IMG/VR virus record: IMGVR_UViG_3300043395_003236
Location: 1 to 40,566 of that record
DNA: 40,566 nucleotides
Source of the DNA: a virus
Strand: one strand, 5' to 3'
Under the pieces are notes generated by a model, which was not told the DNA's origin, did not search any database, and saw only the letters and a program-made list of their open reading frames with translations. Of this stretch, positions 15,206 to 22,438 are shown one piece after another. How positions within the stretch are numbered: the stretch's first letter is position 1; every line of letters starts with the position of its first letter. A program made the translations under genes and the position numbers.

Positions 15206-15658
15206 ATGGCGAAGGGGAATGCTCTATCGGACACGGCTACCGATCAGGTGCGAAAGCTGATTCGGGAGGATGCTCGGCGGCTGGTCAACGCTCGCCCGCA
15301 CCGAGGGCGATGGCAGGGGGCTGAGGAAGCGAGTGGCGGCGGCGGGAACATCATCGCGTTTCAGATCATCAGCAGCGATCCGACGAACTTCTCAGCCTAC
15401 GTGCAAATCCGGCAACGGTCCTTCCTCGGTGAAGTCTACGGCAGCGACCTCGGTGACACGGTCGTCGACGTGTATGACACGGACGGTTGCTATTTGAACG
15501 AACCGAACGTAGACCTGACGGATCGAAAGGGGCATGCGGTGCTGGTCTACACTGACGACGAGGCCGAGGCCCTGCACTTCGCCGGCTACGGTGGGGCGGC
15601 CCCTGAACGATACTGGAAGGTTATCGGGCTTTGCTGCGCGAATGCGTCTTGCGATTGA
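15206..15658 (+). CDS. Hypothetical tail-module protein
   Basis: A 150-residue protein. After a charged N-terminal helix (residues about 8-30, DQVRKLIREDARRLV) and a Gly-rich hinge (ASGGGGN), the remainder is beta-rich with two strands carrying Tyr and Asp (VVDVYDTDGCYL, GHAVLVYTDD). It ends in CCANASCD, so cysteines enrich at the C-terminus as in the next gene. A Shine-Dalgarno (GAGGGGAAG) precedes ATG 15206. It lies ten bases before the cysteine-rich gene and is probably co-translated with it. Confidence 0.5.
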   Translation: MAKGNALSDTATDQVRKLIREDARRLVNARPHRGRWQGAEEASGGGGNIIAFQIISSDPTNFSAYVQIRQRSFLGEVYGSDLGDTVVDVYDTDGCYLNEPNVDLTDRKGHAVLVYTDDEAEALHFAGYGGAAPERYWKVIGLCCANASCD

Positions 15659-15667
15659 GGGTGAAAC

Positions 15668-17374
15668 ATGGCGGGGAAGGGAGCGGGGCAGGGGAAGTGT
15701 TGTTGTGGCGGCTGCTGGTCGCCACCAACCGATCCTCGGGCTTCAACGACGGCTGACGTGATCGAGGTGCAGGCATACTGCTGCCGGTGCATCCCTCGGT
15801 TTCTCTGCTTCTCGATCACTGACGGTTACGAGGCCGGGTATTCGCTGATCGAACGCGACTGCACGTCGACGGACGGCAGCGGCAATCCGTATCCGGGGGC
15901 TCCGATCCAGTTCCGCGGAAACCTGCTCTTCCAGGGCGAAACCTACACCATCATCGTTCGCCTCGAGGTGCGTTACGAGGAGTGCTGGATTGTCTGGGAG
16001 ATTGAGGAGACCGGCGATACCGGTGAGCGGCTGATCGATCACGCTGACCAGTCAGCATACGACTGTCAGGTGGGCATGCGGACGGAGGCCTGCGTGAACT
16101 TCGGCGGCACGTGGGATCTCTACGACGGCCGCGAGATGAGCCTCAGCCCTCCGGAGGGGCTCGACATCGCAACGAACATCAACTGCGGTGGGTGCGGCTG
16201 CGTCTGCAAATGCCTCTGCCTCTCGGTGCTGAGTCAGGCGGCCGATGGCACCGTCACGATCGTCGGAAGCAACGACGTGGTTTGTGCGGTGATTACGGAA
16301 ACGACGATCAGCAACTGCAGCGGATCCCGGACGGCTGTCGAGCGAACGGCTGAGTGGACGGTGGGCTCCTGGGGCGTGATTCTTCCCGGAGGCGATTGGG
16401 CGGCACCGGCGACGTGCACGGTGACGACCGGCACCGAGGTTGCCTACGCACCCTGCAACCTGCCGGCGATCCTTTCCTTTGCTGATGACGCGGAACTGCA
16501 TCAGATCAACGCGGCGGCCGGCAGCATCTCCGCGACCTACGAGTGGGACATCGACGATCGACTGCCCCTCAGGCTGACGTGGATCGGTTACCTTCACAAC
16601 GCGACCGGGACGGCCCTCTTTGACGTCTGGAACTGGAGTAGCAGCGGATGGGAGGCCCTTGGGAGTCAGGCTGGGCAGGCGGCCGCGGATGACGCGTTGA
16701 AGATCCAGCGATTCACACTGAACTCTGATCACGTTGGCACCGGGGCGAACCTCGGGATCGTGAGGGTCAGGATCTCAGCAACCTCTGCGGCCTCCCTTCA
16801 CTCTGACATGATCCGGCTGAAGACAACGCGGTGCTGTAAGATCGAGTTGGTCGCACCGGTCGAATCAACGACGACGCTGACGAAGGCCGACCTGAGTGAT
16901 CCAACCAACTGCCCGACCGTCTTTCACTATTGGCAGTTCACCGATACCGGAGGAACGAACTGGTATGTGTCGATCGACTGCGCGTGGTGCGGCGGGCAAT
17001 GCGGATCCGTTTCAACGGCCTGCTGCGATCGACCTGTCCCACGAACACTTTTCGCGGAGGTCACGGTCGCCTGCCCTTCATGCGTTACGACCTTCACGGT
17101 CCCGTTGTTCTCGAACGAAGCCGGATCGATCTGGGATGGCACGGCCGAGATGTGCGATCAGCCTTTCGGCCTCAGCCTCTCCTGCAGCGGAACGACGTGG
17201 CACATCCAGACCACGGCGGGGCCGGGTGCCTGCAGCTTTTCGGGCGACGCGACCTCGGTGACGTGCGATCCGGTTTACATCGTCTTCAGCGGCTTCTTTG
17301 CCGGTGGTATCGGCTGCTGCGGAGTTGGTTCTTTGGATACCTCGGTGGCGATCACAATCACGGTGTTTGAATGA
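15668..17374 (+). CDS. Cysteine-rich putative virion / tail-tip protein
   Basis: A 568-residue protein with 38 cysteines (6.7 percent), far above its neighbours. They cluster at the N-terminus (KCCCGGCW, YCCRC), near residues 173-184 (INCGGCGCVCKCLC) and in the last third (DCAWCGGQCG, ACCD, CPSC, GCCG). Between the clusters the sequence is beta-rich with many Thr, Gly and Trp, like an adhesin or tail-fibre body. No signal peptide is present, and the gene sits at the end of the tail operon, so a virion component at the tail tip is the likeliest role. Clusters of this kind may bind zinc or form disulfides after release. The next gene starts by ATGA overlap and also begins with a cysteine cluster. 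Function is unproven. Confidence 0.5.
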   Translation: MAGKGAGQGKCCCGGCWSPPTDPRASTTADVIEVQAYCCRCIPRFLCFSITDGYEAGYSLIERDCTSTDGSGNPYPGAPIQFRGNLLFQGETYTIIVRLEVRYEECWIVWEIEETGDTGERLIDHADQSAYDCQVGMRTEACVNFGGTWDLYDGREMSLSPPEGLDIATNINCGGCGCVCKCLCLSVLSQAADGTVTIVGSNDVVCAVITETTISNCSGSRTAVERTAEWTVGSWGVILPGGDWAAPATCTVTTGTEVAYAPCNLPAILSFADDAELHQINAAAGSISATYEWDIDDRLPLRLTWIGYLHNATGTALFDVWNWSSSGWEALGSQAGQAAADDALKIQRFTLNSDHVGTGANLGIVRVRISATSAASLHSDMIRLKTTRCCKIELVAPVESTTTLTKADLSDPTNCPTVFHYWQFTDTGGTNWYVSIDCAWCGGQCGSVSTACCDRPVPRTLFAEVTVACPSCVTTFTVPLFSNEAGSIWDGTAEMCDQPFGLSLSCSGTTWHIQTTAGPGACSFSGDATSVTCDPVYIVFSGFFAGGIGCCGVGSLDTSVAITITVFE

Positions 17375-18789
17375 ATCCGCATTGCTCATGCCCTCTTCAC
17401 GGTTTCTGCGAACGGCACCAGATGATCAAAGGGCCGGAACTCCACAAGCGATGTCAGGGCATCGCTCCGATCAGGAACTGCGGCCGTGACCTCTGGATCT
17501 GCTGGGAGCAGGGCGGCTGCGGAGCGGTGCCACCAGAGCATCCGGTGCTCGATCCGGAGCCGTTCTGCAGTGAGGCTCGCATTGTGAAGTCGTCGATCGG
17601 AACGCGGCTGGCGGAAATCATCGCGACGGAGACGGGCTCGGAGATCAAGTGCGCTGAGTGTCGGGCTCGGATGGAGGAACTCGACCGGCTGACTCAGGAC
17701 GAGGCAAGGCCTCTAAAGGATTCGATCGTCGAGGCCATCGTCTCGAAGGGCAATCAGGCTACCGGGCTGCAGGCGGCCGGCGTGTGGCTCGATAAGCTGC
17801 TCGGCGGCGGCATGACGCGAGCGATCGTACAAGACTGGTTTGACCGGGCCGTCGAGTTGGGAGCGGAGCCGGCGAGGCCACCCGAAAAAAAAAAGCTGCC
17901 TCTGCGTGCAAGGGCTGCGGATAAGCGGCAGCGGAAGTCCGGCAAACGCAAACCATACACCGGATGGCGATCCGAGGCTGACGGTCCCCATCTTTACCTC
18001 GGCCCGTTTGAGTCACCAACCAGAGCACTGACCTTTCACGTCTGGCCAACCATGCGGAGCGACTGCTGGCGGTGGAACGTGGAACAACTGAGCCGGCGAG
18101 CCGGGCTGTTCAACGGCCCGAAGGTGCTCGGCGTGGCGATCGACGAGACGACTCACTCGGCCGATGAAGTCGTTCGTCAGGCGGCCGCGGGCGGCCTGAC
18201 CTTCGACAAGGTTATCGTCGTGCGGAACAATCCGAAGCTCCGGGAAGTCGTCACGTTTCGCCCAATGCTCGAGGCGATCGGGATGCCCTCGAGGAATTCG
18301 GGGTTGGTCGTCTTCAGCGCTCATGCGAAAGGAACTCAGTACGAGGACGGTTCGTTCACGCGGGACTGGACGGAGTTGATGTACCGGAGTTGTTTGGACT
18401 ATTGGCCTCTCGTCGAGCAGCACCTTCGCCATGCCCTCTTCACCGGATCATTTCGTGAGTTCGGCCTGTTGGGCAAGTGGAAGGATTGGGCGTACAGCGG
18501 GACGTTTTACTGGTGGCGGGCGGCTGAGATCGCGAAGCGAGAATGGTGGGCCGTCGACAACTGGTTTGCGGGCACTGAGTCATGGCCGGGAAAGCTATGC
18601 GATCCCCGTGAGACGCGGTGCCTGTTTTTGAACGATAATCGGCGACTGTACGATGCGGAGTACTTCGACGGCACGGTGCGGCCGGCGTGGGTGACCTGGC
18701 AACGAAAAATGGAAAGGCAGAGCAATGCATACCGAGGCGTTCGAGTGGATCCGCGAGCAGGCGACCGATCAGCCGATCAGCGTGATTGA
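17371..18789 (+). CDS. Cys-rich module fused to a glycosyltransferase-like domain
   Basis: A 472-residue two-part protein. Residues 1-110 contain a cysteine/histidine-rich module (CSCPLHGFC, CWEQGGC, then CAEC at 94-97), followed by a helical part and a basic linker (RAADKRQRKSGKRK, about 181-194). Residues about 200-420 resemble a glycosyltransferase family marked by an N-terminal WP and Trp-rich segment, a strand plus ID, a VFSAHAKGT motif (His-x-Lys-Gly, 314-322) and YSGTFYWW (375-382), analogous to the family's SGNFWW motif. The sugar and acceptor are unknown. It follows the cysteine-rich protein by ATGA overlap and overlaps a methyltransferase gene by 65 bp. I infer that it modifies a virion protein or a host surface glycan. 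Confidence 0.55.
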   Translation: MNPHCSCPLHGFCERHQMIKGPELHKRCQGIAPIRNCGRDLWICWEQGGCGAVPPEHPVLDPEPFCSEARIVKSSIGTRLAEIIATETGSEIKCAECRARMEELDRLTQDEARPLKDSIVEAIVSKGNQATGLQAAGVWLDKLLGGGMTRAIVQDWFDRAVELGAEPARPPEKKKLPLRARAADKRQRKSGKRKPYTGWRSEADGPHLYLGPFESPTRALTFHVWPTMRSDCWRWNVEQLSRRAGLFNGPKVLGVAIDETTHSADEVVRQAAAGGLTFDKVIVVRNNPKLREVVTFRPMLEAIGMPSRNSGLVVFSAHAKGTQYEDGSFTRDWTELMYRSCLDYWPLVEQHLRHALFTGSFREFGLLGKWKDWAYSGTFYWWRAAEIAKREWWAVDNWFAGTESWPGKLCDPRETRCLFLNDNRRLYDAEYFDGTVRPAWVTWQRKMERQSNAYRGVRVDPRAGDRSADQRD

Positions 18790-19222
18790 GATCGGGAGCC
18801 GCAACGTCAACGGCACCGTGAGGGTGCTCTATCCAAACGCGGACTGGTTCGGCATCGACTGCGAGGACGGGCCTGACGTCGACCTCGTCGTTGATGCGAT
18901 CGAATACGATCCCGTCGAGCCGGCTGACCTCGTGATTTGCTGCGAGGTGTTTGAGCATGCCGCGCAGTGGGCTGCCATCATTCGCCGGGCGGCCGGCTGG
19001 CTGAAGGTCGGTGGGGAGATGATCATCACGGTCGCCGGTGCTCACCGGCCGCCTCACTCAGCCTTCGATGGTGGCGAGGTGCGGCCGGGCGAGTACTATC
19101 AAAACGTTTCCGCGGAGGCCCTCGTTGGAGTAGCCTTCGCGGCCGGGCTGCGGGGATACGCGGTCACGGTGAGAGACGGGCAGGATGTCTATTACAGGGG
19201 AACGCTATGCAACCGGACGTGA
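18725..19222 (+). CDS. SAM-dependent methyltransferase (class I)
   Basis: A 165-residue Rossmann-fold methyltransferase. Motif I is VIEIGSRNVNG, the acidic residue ending strand 2 lies in GIDCEDG, and LVICCEVFEH is the motif IV-like strand with post-helix His; the helix after WLKVGGEMIIT gives motif VI. The size suits a stand-alone small-molecule, sugar or protein methyltransferase and not a DNA methylase: it lacks a DPPY-type motif. It lies between glycosyltransferase-like and oxygenase genes with overlaps (65 and 16 bp), so the three are probably co-expressed. Methylation of the same sugar or of a side chain is a reasonable inference. Confidence 0.7.
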   Translation: MHTEAFEWIREQATDQPISVIEIGSRNVNGTVRVLYPNADWFGIDCEDGPDVDLVVDAIEYDPVEPADLVICCEVFEHAAQWAAIIRRAAGWLKVGGEMIITVAGAHRPPHSAFDGGEVRPGEYYQNVSAEALVGVAFAAGLRGYAVTVRDGQDVYYRGTLCNRT

Positions 19223-19839
19223 TCAGGAACGCGATTGACTGTCATTGCCTCGTCGGGGCTCGGGCAACCGTCCCGGAACTGACGTGGCCGCATTGGCATC
19301 GGTACCAGGGAGCGACGGCTGACAAGTATGCGACGGTCGACGCCGGGCGGATCCCGGCCGGAGTCATGCGGGCGATCCACCAGATGGCTGACCGCCTCGA
19401 GCGGCTGCTGCCGGCCGGGTCATTCTGGGACCTCGACCTTCACGGAGCAGGGATCCACGTTCTGCCGGCCGGTGGGTTCCTCAGCCGGCATCTCGACGCG
19501 GCAATGCACCCGATCCGGCCGTGGGTGAGAACGACCTCCGCGGTGCTCTTCCTGAACCGCCTGGAAGGCCCGGAGCCGGGCGGAGAACTCTGCCTCGAGC
19601 AATCAGGCCTTGTTGTTCCTCCCGAGGCGAACACGGCCGTTGTGTTCGACACGGCTGAGGAATGGCATTGGGTCAACCGAACGGCCGCAACGGCCGGTGA
19701 CCGGATCACCCTCGCCTTGTTCGGCTGGCGGCCGGCAATGCCCTATGAACGCGAAGCCGGCCGGCCGGCGAGGGCGACGTTCCGGGAACGGGCCGTCGAG
19801 GTGCCGATGGGCGAGAACGCGGCTTCCGTCGATTTTTGA
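19207..19839 (+). CDS. 2-oxoglutarate/Fe(II)-dependent oxygenase, prolyl-hydroxylase-like
   Basis: A 210-residue double-stranded beta-helix oxygenase. The iron ligands are visible as His95-x-Asp97 (SRHLDAA) and His154 (EEWHWVN). Arg166 (GDRITLALF) is in place to bind 2-oxoglutarate, and GGELCLE is the strand typical of prolyl 4-hydroxylase-like members. These enzymes hydroxylate a protein side chain or small molecule using oxygen and 2-oxoglutarate. The start 19207 follows AGGGG and overlaps the methyltransferase by 16 bp; an upstream extension in the same frame is only a shadow. A 9 bp inverted repeat (19824-19832/19845-19853) straddles its stop codon. Being last in the tail operon, it may modify the cysteine-rich protein or a fibre. 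Confidence 0.75.
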   Translation: MQPDVIRNAIDCHCLVGARATVPELTWPHWHRYQGATADKYATVDAGRIPAGVMRAIHQMADRLERLLPAGSFWDLDLHGAGIHVLPAGGFLSRHLDAAMHPIRPWVRTTSAVLFLNRLEGPEPGGELCLEQSGLVVPPEANTAVVFDTAEEWHWVNRTAATAGDRITLALFGWRPAMPYEREAGRPARATFRERAVEVPMGENAASVDF

Positions 19840-19856
19840 TATTCTCGACGGAATCT

Positions 19857-19896
19857 CTGATTCGCCCCTTGGGAATCAGCCGAACCATGTTACTGT
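19857..19896 (+). promoter_or_regulatory. Promoter P1 with operator dyad
   Basis: TTGGGA (19869-19874) and TACTGT (19891-19896) are 16 bp apart. The -35 is enclosed by CTGATTC (19857-19863) and GAATCAG (19873-19879), the same dyad as in P2-P4. The conserved leader GACGCACGGGGCTGA follows. It drives the amidoligase gene. Confidence 0.6.
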
Positions 19897-19965
19897 TGGG
19901 ACATGACGCGGGACGCACGGGGCTGAACGCGAAACCAAAACAACCGAGACTCAGGAGAGCCGGCC

Positions 19966-20808
19966 ATGATCATCAACGCAAACCAGATCACCTTCGGCTG
20001 CGAATTCGAAACCACCCTGTCAGCAACCGATACCACACCGATCGGACCATACCATCACGGGACGCAGGTTGACTGGCTGCCTCAGGGCTGGAGGGTAGAA
20101 CGCGACGGCAGCATCCAGCCGCGCGTACACGGCCGCAAGGGAGCGGAGTTCGTCAGCCCGAAACTGACCGGCGAAGCAGGCCTGGCCGAAGTATGCACGG
20201 CCCTCGACCGCCTGAACGAACGAGGGGCTCGGGTCAACGAAACCTGCGGATTGCACATCACGGTGACTTGGAACGGCGACGCCGCAGCCCTGGCTCGCCT
20301 GATCAACCTGGTCGCCAACCATGAGAAGGCGATCTACGCCAGCACCGGAACTAGCCGACGCGAACAGGGCAACTATTGCCGGCCGGTGAAGGTATACGGA
20401 AACGCGACACAGGCTGAGGCCCGAGCGAAGGCTGACCGATACCACCTTCTGAACCTGACGCACCTGGCTCGAGGGGCCAACCGGATCGAGTTCCGAGCCT
20501 TCGCCGGTACCCTGAACAAGGAGAAGGTGGTCGGGCACATCAGGATGGTCCTCGGTCTGGTACAGATCGCCCTGGAAGGCGGCCGATCAGCCTCCTGGAA
20601 TTACGAAGTGAAGCCTGGCAAGAAAGGCCCCTGGCACCGTGACTCAGCCGGACCAGGCGAGATCGAACTGAACCGCCTGTACTACCGCCTCGGCTGGACC
20701 AAGGGGCACGCGAAGAAGGTCTACGGGATGATCGAGAACGAGGTCACCGTGAAGGCCACCAAGAAGATCCTGACGAAGATGGCCGCGAAGTATGACAGCC
20801 ACAACTAA
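19966..20808 (+). CDS. Amidoligase (COOH-NH2 ligase, glutamine-synthetase-like fold)
   Basis: A 280-residue member of the Amidoligase_2 family (PF12224 type). Visible motifs in order are FGCEFE (10-15, metal-binding acids Glu13 and Glu15), VERDGSI (44-50), GAEFVSP (59-65), CGLHI (94-98), NLTHL (163-167) and RIEFRAFAGTLN (173-184). The family uses ATP to form amide bonds between a carboxylate and an amine and is linked to peptide tagging, cell-wall and novel metabolite synthesis. The usual partners (gamma-glutamyl cyclotransferase or glutamine amidotransferase) are absent here. The gene has its own promoter (P1) and the start-associated sequence CTCAGGAGAG at 19950-19959. The substrate is unknown; protein or nucleotide modification to aid infection is possible. 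Confidence 0.75.
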   Translation: MIINANQITFGCEFETTLSATDTTPIGPYHHGTQVDWLPQGWRVERDGSIQPRVHGRKGAEFVSPKLTGEAGLAEVCTALDRLNERGARVNETCGLHITVTWNGDAAALARLINLVANHEKAIYASTGTSRREQGNYCRPVKVYGNATQAEARAKADRYHLLNLTHLARGANRIEFRAFAGTLNKEKVVGHIRMVLGLVQIALEGGRSASWNYEVKPGKKGPWHRDSAGPGEIELNRLYYRLGWTKGHAKKVYGMIENEVTVKATKKILTKMAAKYDSHN

Positions 20809-20874
20809 CGGCCCCACGGGGCAACCAGGGGGCCGACGCGGCCGCCTGGCCTTCCTTCCTGATGACGAAAGGCG

Positions 20875-21069
20875 ATGATCATGAAAAGGGCAAGCTACCG
20901 GGAAGCGATCGCGTGGATCGCTCACAACGACAACGCCGGGAACGATGACTCAGAAGAGGACGTCGCCGGCTACGTCACGGTCGGCCTCGTCGCCGATCTT
21001 TTCGGTAAGACCGATGCCGAGGTCGCAGCGGCCGTGATGCGGATCCGACGCAAACTGCCGGCCGGCTGA
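20875..21069 (+). CDS. Small conserved phage protein
   Basis: A 62-64 residue protein. ATG occurs at 20875 and 20881; the AAAGG upstream (20868-20872) fits the second better. The opening SYREAIAWIAHNDNAG and the following EEDVAGYVTVGLVADLFG match a type of short protein I have seen in many phage genomes with no assigned role. It is helical with an acidic turn. It lies 66 bp behind the amidoligase without its own operator-type promoter, and its end is inside the first arm of a terminator. Confidence 0.6.
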   Translation: MIMKRASYREAIAWIAHNDNAGNDDSEEDVAGYVTVGLVADLFGKTDAEVAAAVMRIRRKLPAG

Positions 21070-21090
21070 TCAGCGGCCGGCCGTTTTTTC
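21057..21090 (+). terminator. Terminator overlapping the end of the small gene
   Basis: GCCGGCC (21057-21063) and GCT (21065-21067) pair with AGC and GGCCGGC (21072-21081) around GATC, with one bulged G, followed by TTTTTTC. It closes the amidoligase unit just before P2. Confidence 0.8.
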
Positions 21091-21113
21091 TTTTCCGAAT
21101 TCTCTCCGGATTT

Positions 21114-21154
21114 GCTGATTGCCCCCTTGAGAATCAGCCGAACCATGTTACTGT
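21114..21154 (+). promoter_or_regulatory. Promoter P2 with operator dyad
   Basis: TTGAGA (21127-21132), 16 bp spacer, TACTGT (21149-21154). GCTGATT (21114-21120) and AATCAGC (21132-21138) form an inverted repeat with an 11 bp gap that covers the -35. The common leader with GACGCACGGGGCTGA follows. Confidence 0.7.
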
Positions 21155-21210
21155 TACACCATCACGACGCACGGGGCTGAGTGATGACGAACCTTCTCAG
21201 GAGAGAAAAG

Positions 21211-21426
21211 ATGATGACGGCGAAAGAAACACGCGAGTACGTACACACCGTGATGGAGATCCAGGGAGCCTTGGAGAACCTGACGGAATGGGCCAGCAGC
21301 CTGCCAGCACCGGATTGCGACGGGGAACTCCCAACCACGACGCGTGAGCACCTGGCGGCCCTCAAGAAGATCATGAACGGCCTCTTCGGAGTCAGCGGTC
21401 AGGCTGACGAGTACAGCGAGATCTAG
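21211..21426 (+). CDS. Small hypothetical protein, unit 1 gene A
   Basis: A 71-residue helical protein (from MMTAKETREY) with two predicted helices separated by a Pro/Asp loop (LPAPDCDGELP). Not recognised. The start-associated sequence CTCAGGAGAG (21196-21205) lies five bases before ATG 21211. The leader ATG at 21184 is in the same frame, so a nine-residue extension (MTNLLRREK) is possible but less likely. It is the first gene of a two-gene unit under P2, followed by an intercistronic hairpin. Confidence 0.6.
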   Translation: MMTAKETREYVHTVMEIQGALENLTEWASSLPAPDCDGELPTTTREHLAALKKIMNGLFGVSGQADEYSEI

Positions 21427-21440
21427 TGAATGACCGGGGC

Positions 21441-21461
21441 GGCCGGTCACGGTGACCGGCC
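21441..21461 (+). promoter_or_regulatory. Intercistronic hairpin with CCGGTCAC/GTGACCGG core
   Basis: GGCCGGTCA and TGACCGGCC pair around CGG; there is no T-tract. The same core recurs at 22376-22402 in the equivalent position of the next unit, suggesting a retained RNA-processing, stabilising or protein-binding site. Confidence 0.55.
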
Positions 21462-21496
21462 CCCCTTCCTCAAACCTTTCCTCAGGAGAGAACGAC

Positions 21497-21895
21497 GTGA
21501 AGAAACTGAACCTGACAAAAACGACCGAGACGCGGGTGATCACCACCAAGCAGGTCGAAGTAGATCCCGGCTTCGTAGCGCGGCACCGGGTGGTGACGAA
21601 GGTGCAGGCCTCGACGCTGACACGGGAGTGGCCTGACGGCCCGAGGACCTCGGTGACCTTTGAGATCTGGTCACGGCCCCTTTTCTCGGATATGACCTCG
21701 GTGCGGCTGGAGGCCCCTGAGTTCACCCTCCTCGACCGGGCAGCGATCGCGGCCGCGGTGTTCGCGGTCGCCGGCGAACCGGAGTTCGCCCGGCTGATCA
21801 CGGACAGCAGCCTGCTGATGCTCGAGCAGCCTGAGGCGGCCCTCCTGGCAACGGCGATCGCCGAGTTCGAGAACCGCCTGGCCGCAGGCCGGTAG
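21497..21895 (+). CDS. Hypothetical protein, unit 1 gene B
   Basis: A 132-residue protein starting at GTG 21497, six bases after CTCAGGAGAG (21481-21490). The first half is beta-rich (TRVITTKQVEV, TSVTFEIWSRP). The second half is helical and Ala/Leu-rich (LLDRAAIAAAVFAVA, LLATAIAEFENRLAA). No family is recognised. It is second in the unit under P2 and is followed by a T-tract terminator. An earlier ATG in frame (21452) lies upstream of the start-associated sequence and is rejected. Confidence 0.6.
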   Translation: MKKLNLTKTTETRVITTKQVEVDPGFVARHRVVTKVQASTLTREWPDGPRTSVTFEIWSRPLFSDMTSVRLEAPEFTLLDRAAIAAAVFAVAGEPEFARLITDSSLLMLEQPEAALLATAIAEFENRLAAGR

Positions 21896-21952
21896 TGAAA
21901 AGGGAGGGGCCGGGCCGGGACGTCACCGGGCCGGCCGCCCTCCTCCCCGAGG

Positions 21953-21985
21953 CGGCCGGCTTCCCCCGGAGCCGGCCGTTTTTTT
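21953..21985 (+). terminator. Terminator of unit 1
   Basis: CGGCCGGCT (21953-21961) and AGCCGGCCG (21970-21978) form a perfect nine-base stem followed by seven Ts. P3 begins about 25 bp downstream. Confidence 0.88.
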
Positions 21986-22009
21986 CTTTTCCGAATTCTC
22001 TTCGGATTC

Positions 22010-22050
22010 GCTGATTCCCCCCTTGCGAATCAGCCGAAGGATGTTACTGT
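22010..22050 (+). promoter_or_regulatory. Promoter P3 with operator dyad
   Basis: TTGCGA (22023-22028), 16 bp spacer, TACTGT (22045-22050). GCTGATT (22010-22016) and AATCAGC (22028-22034) flank the -35 with an 11 bp gap. The leader is almost the same as after P2. Confidence 0.7.
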
Positions 22051-22079
22051 TACACCATCACGACGCACGGGGCTGAGTG

Positions 22080-22109
22080 ATGACAAACCTTCTCAGGAGA
22101 GAACGATGA
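22080..22109 (+). other. Possible leader peptide MTNLLRRER
   Basis: A nine-codon reading frame begins in the conserved leader and spans the start-associated sequence; its TGA overlaps the ATG of the next gene (ATGA at 22106). Translational coupling or attenuation is possible. In the P2 leader the same codons are present but run in frame into the gene. Weak evidence only. Confidence 0.3.
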
Positions 22110-22363
22110 CCAAGAAGAACAACACCACACCGGAACAGGCGGCCTACGACGCGAAGATTCGGGCGGCCCTCAGCGGCCTGACACCTGAGGCCTTCCAGCA
22201 GATCCGCGACGCGTACTACAAGGCGGTCGACGGGCTGATCGCCCTGGCTGAGGCCCTCGAGGAAAACGCACCGGCTGAAGGCGGCGTACTGATTGAGGCC
22301 CACCTTTGGGCGTCACAGGCTGAGACGACGCTCGACAAGGCCCGCCTCGGAAAGGTCCTCTAG
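22106..22363 (+). CDS. Small hypothetical protein, unit 2 gene A
   Basis: An 85-residue, mostly helical protein rich in Ala, Leu and Glu, with no recognised motif. ATG 22106 is four bases after CTCAGGAGAG (22092-22101). It takes the same position in its unit as the 21211 gene: own promoter, conserved leader, short helical protein, then the intercistronic hairpin. The two proteins are not obviously similar by eye, so the unit frame is shared while the gene is exchanged. Confidence 0.6.
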   Translation: MTKKNNTTPEQAAYDAKIRAALSGLTPEAFQQIRDAYYKAVDGLIALAEALEENAPAEGGVLIEAHLWASQAETTLDKARLGKVL

Positions 22364-22375
22364 AACGCCGGCCGC

Positions 22376-22402
22376 GGGGGCCGGTCACGGTGACCGGCCC
22401 CC
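22376..22402 (+). promoter_or_regulatory. Second intercistronic hairpin
   Basis: GGGGGCCGGTCA (22376-22387) and TGACCGGCCCCC (22391-22402) form a perfect twelve-base stem around CGG. The core CCGGTCACGGTGACCGG is identical to that at 21443-21459. Confidence 0.6.
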
Positions 22403-22438
22403 CACGGCCTCAGAAACCCCTTCTCAGGAGAGAACGCG

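Noticed and set aside
14605-15324. 239-codon + strand frame over the putative distal tail gene
   Set aside because: Arg/Gly/Pro/Ser-rich shadow in another phase; the 14348 and 15206 genes have proper ribosome binding sites and natural composition.
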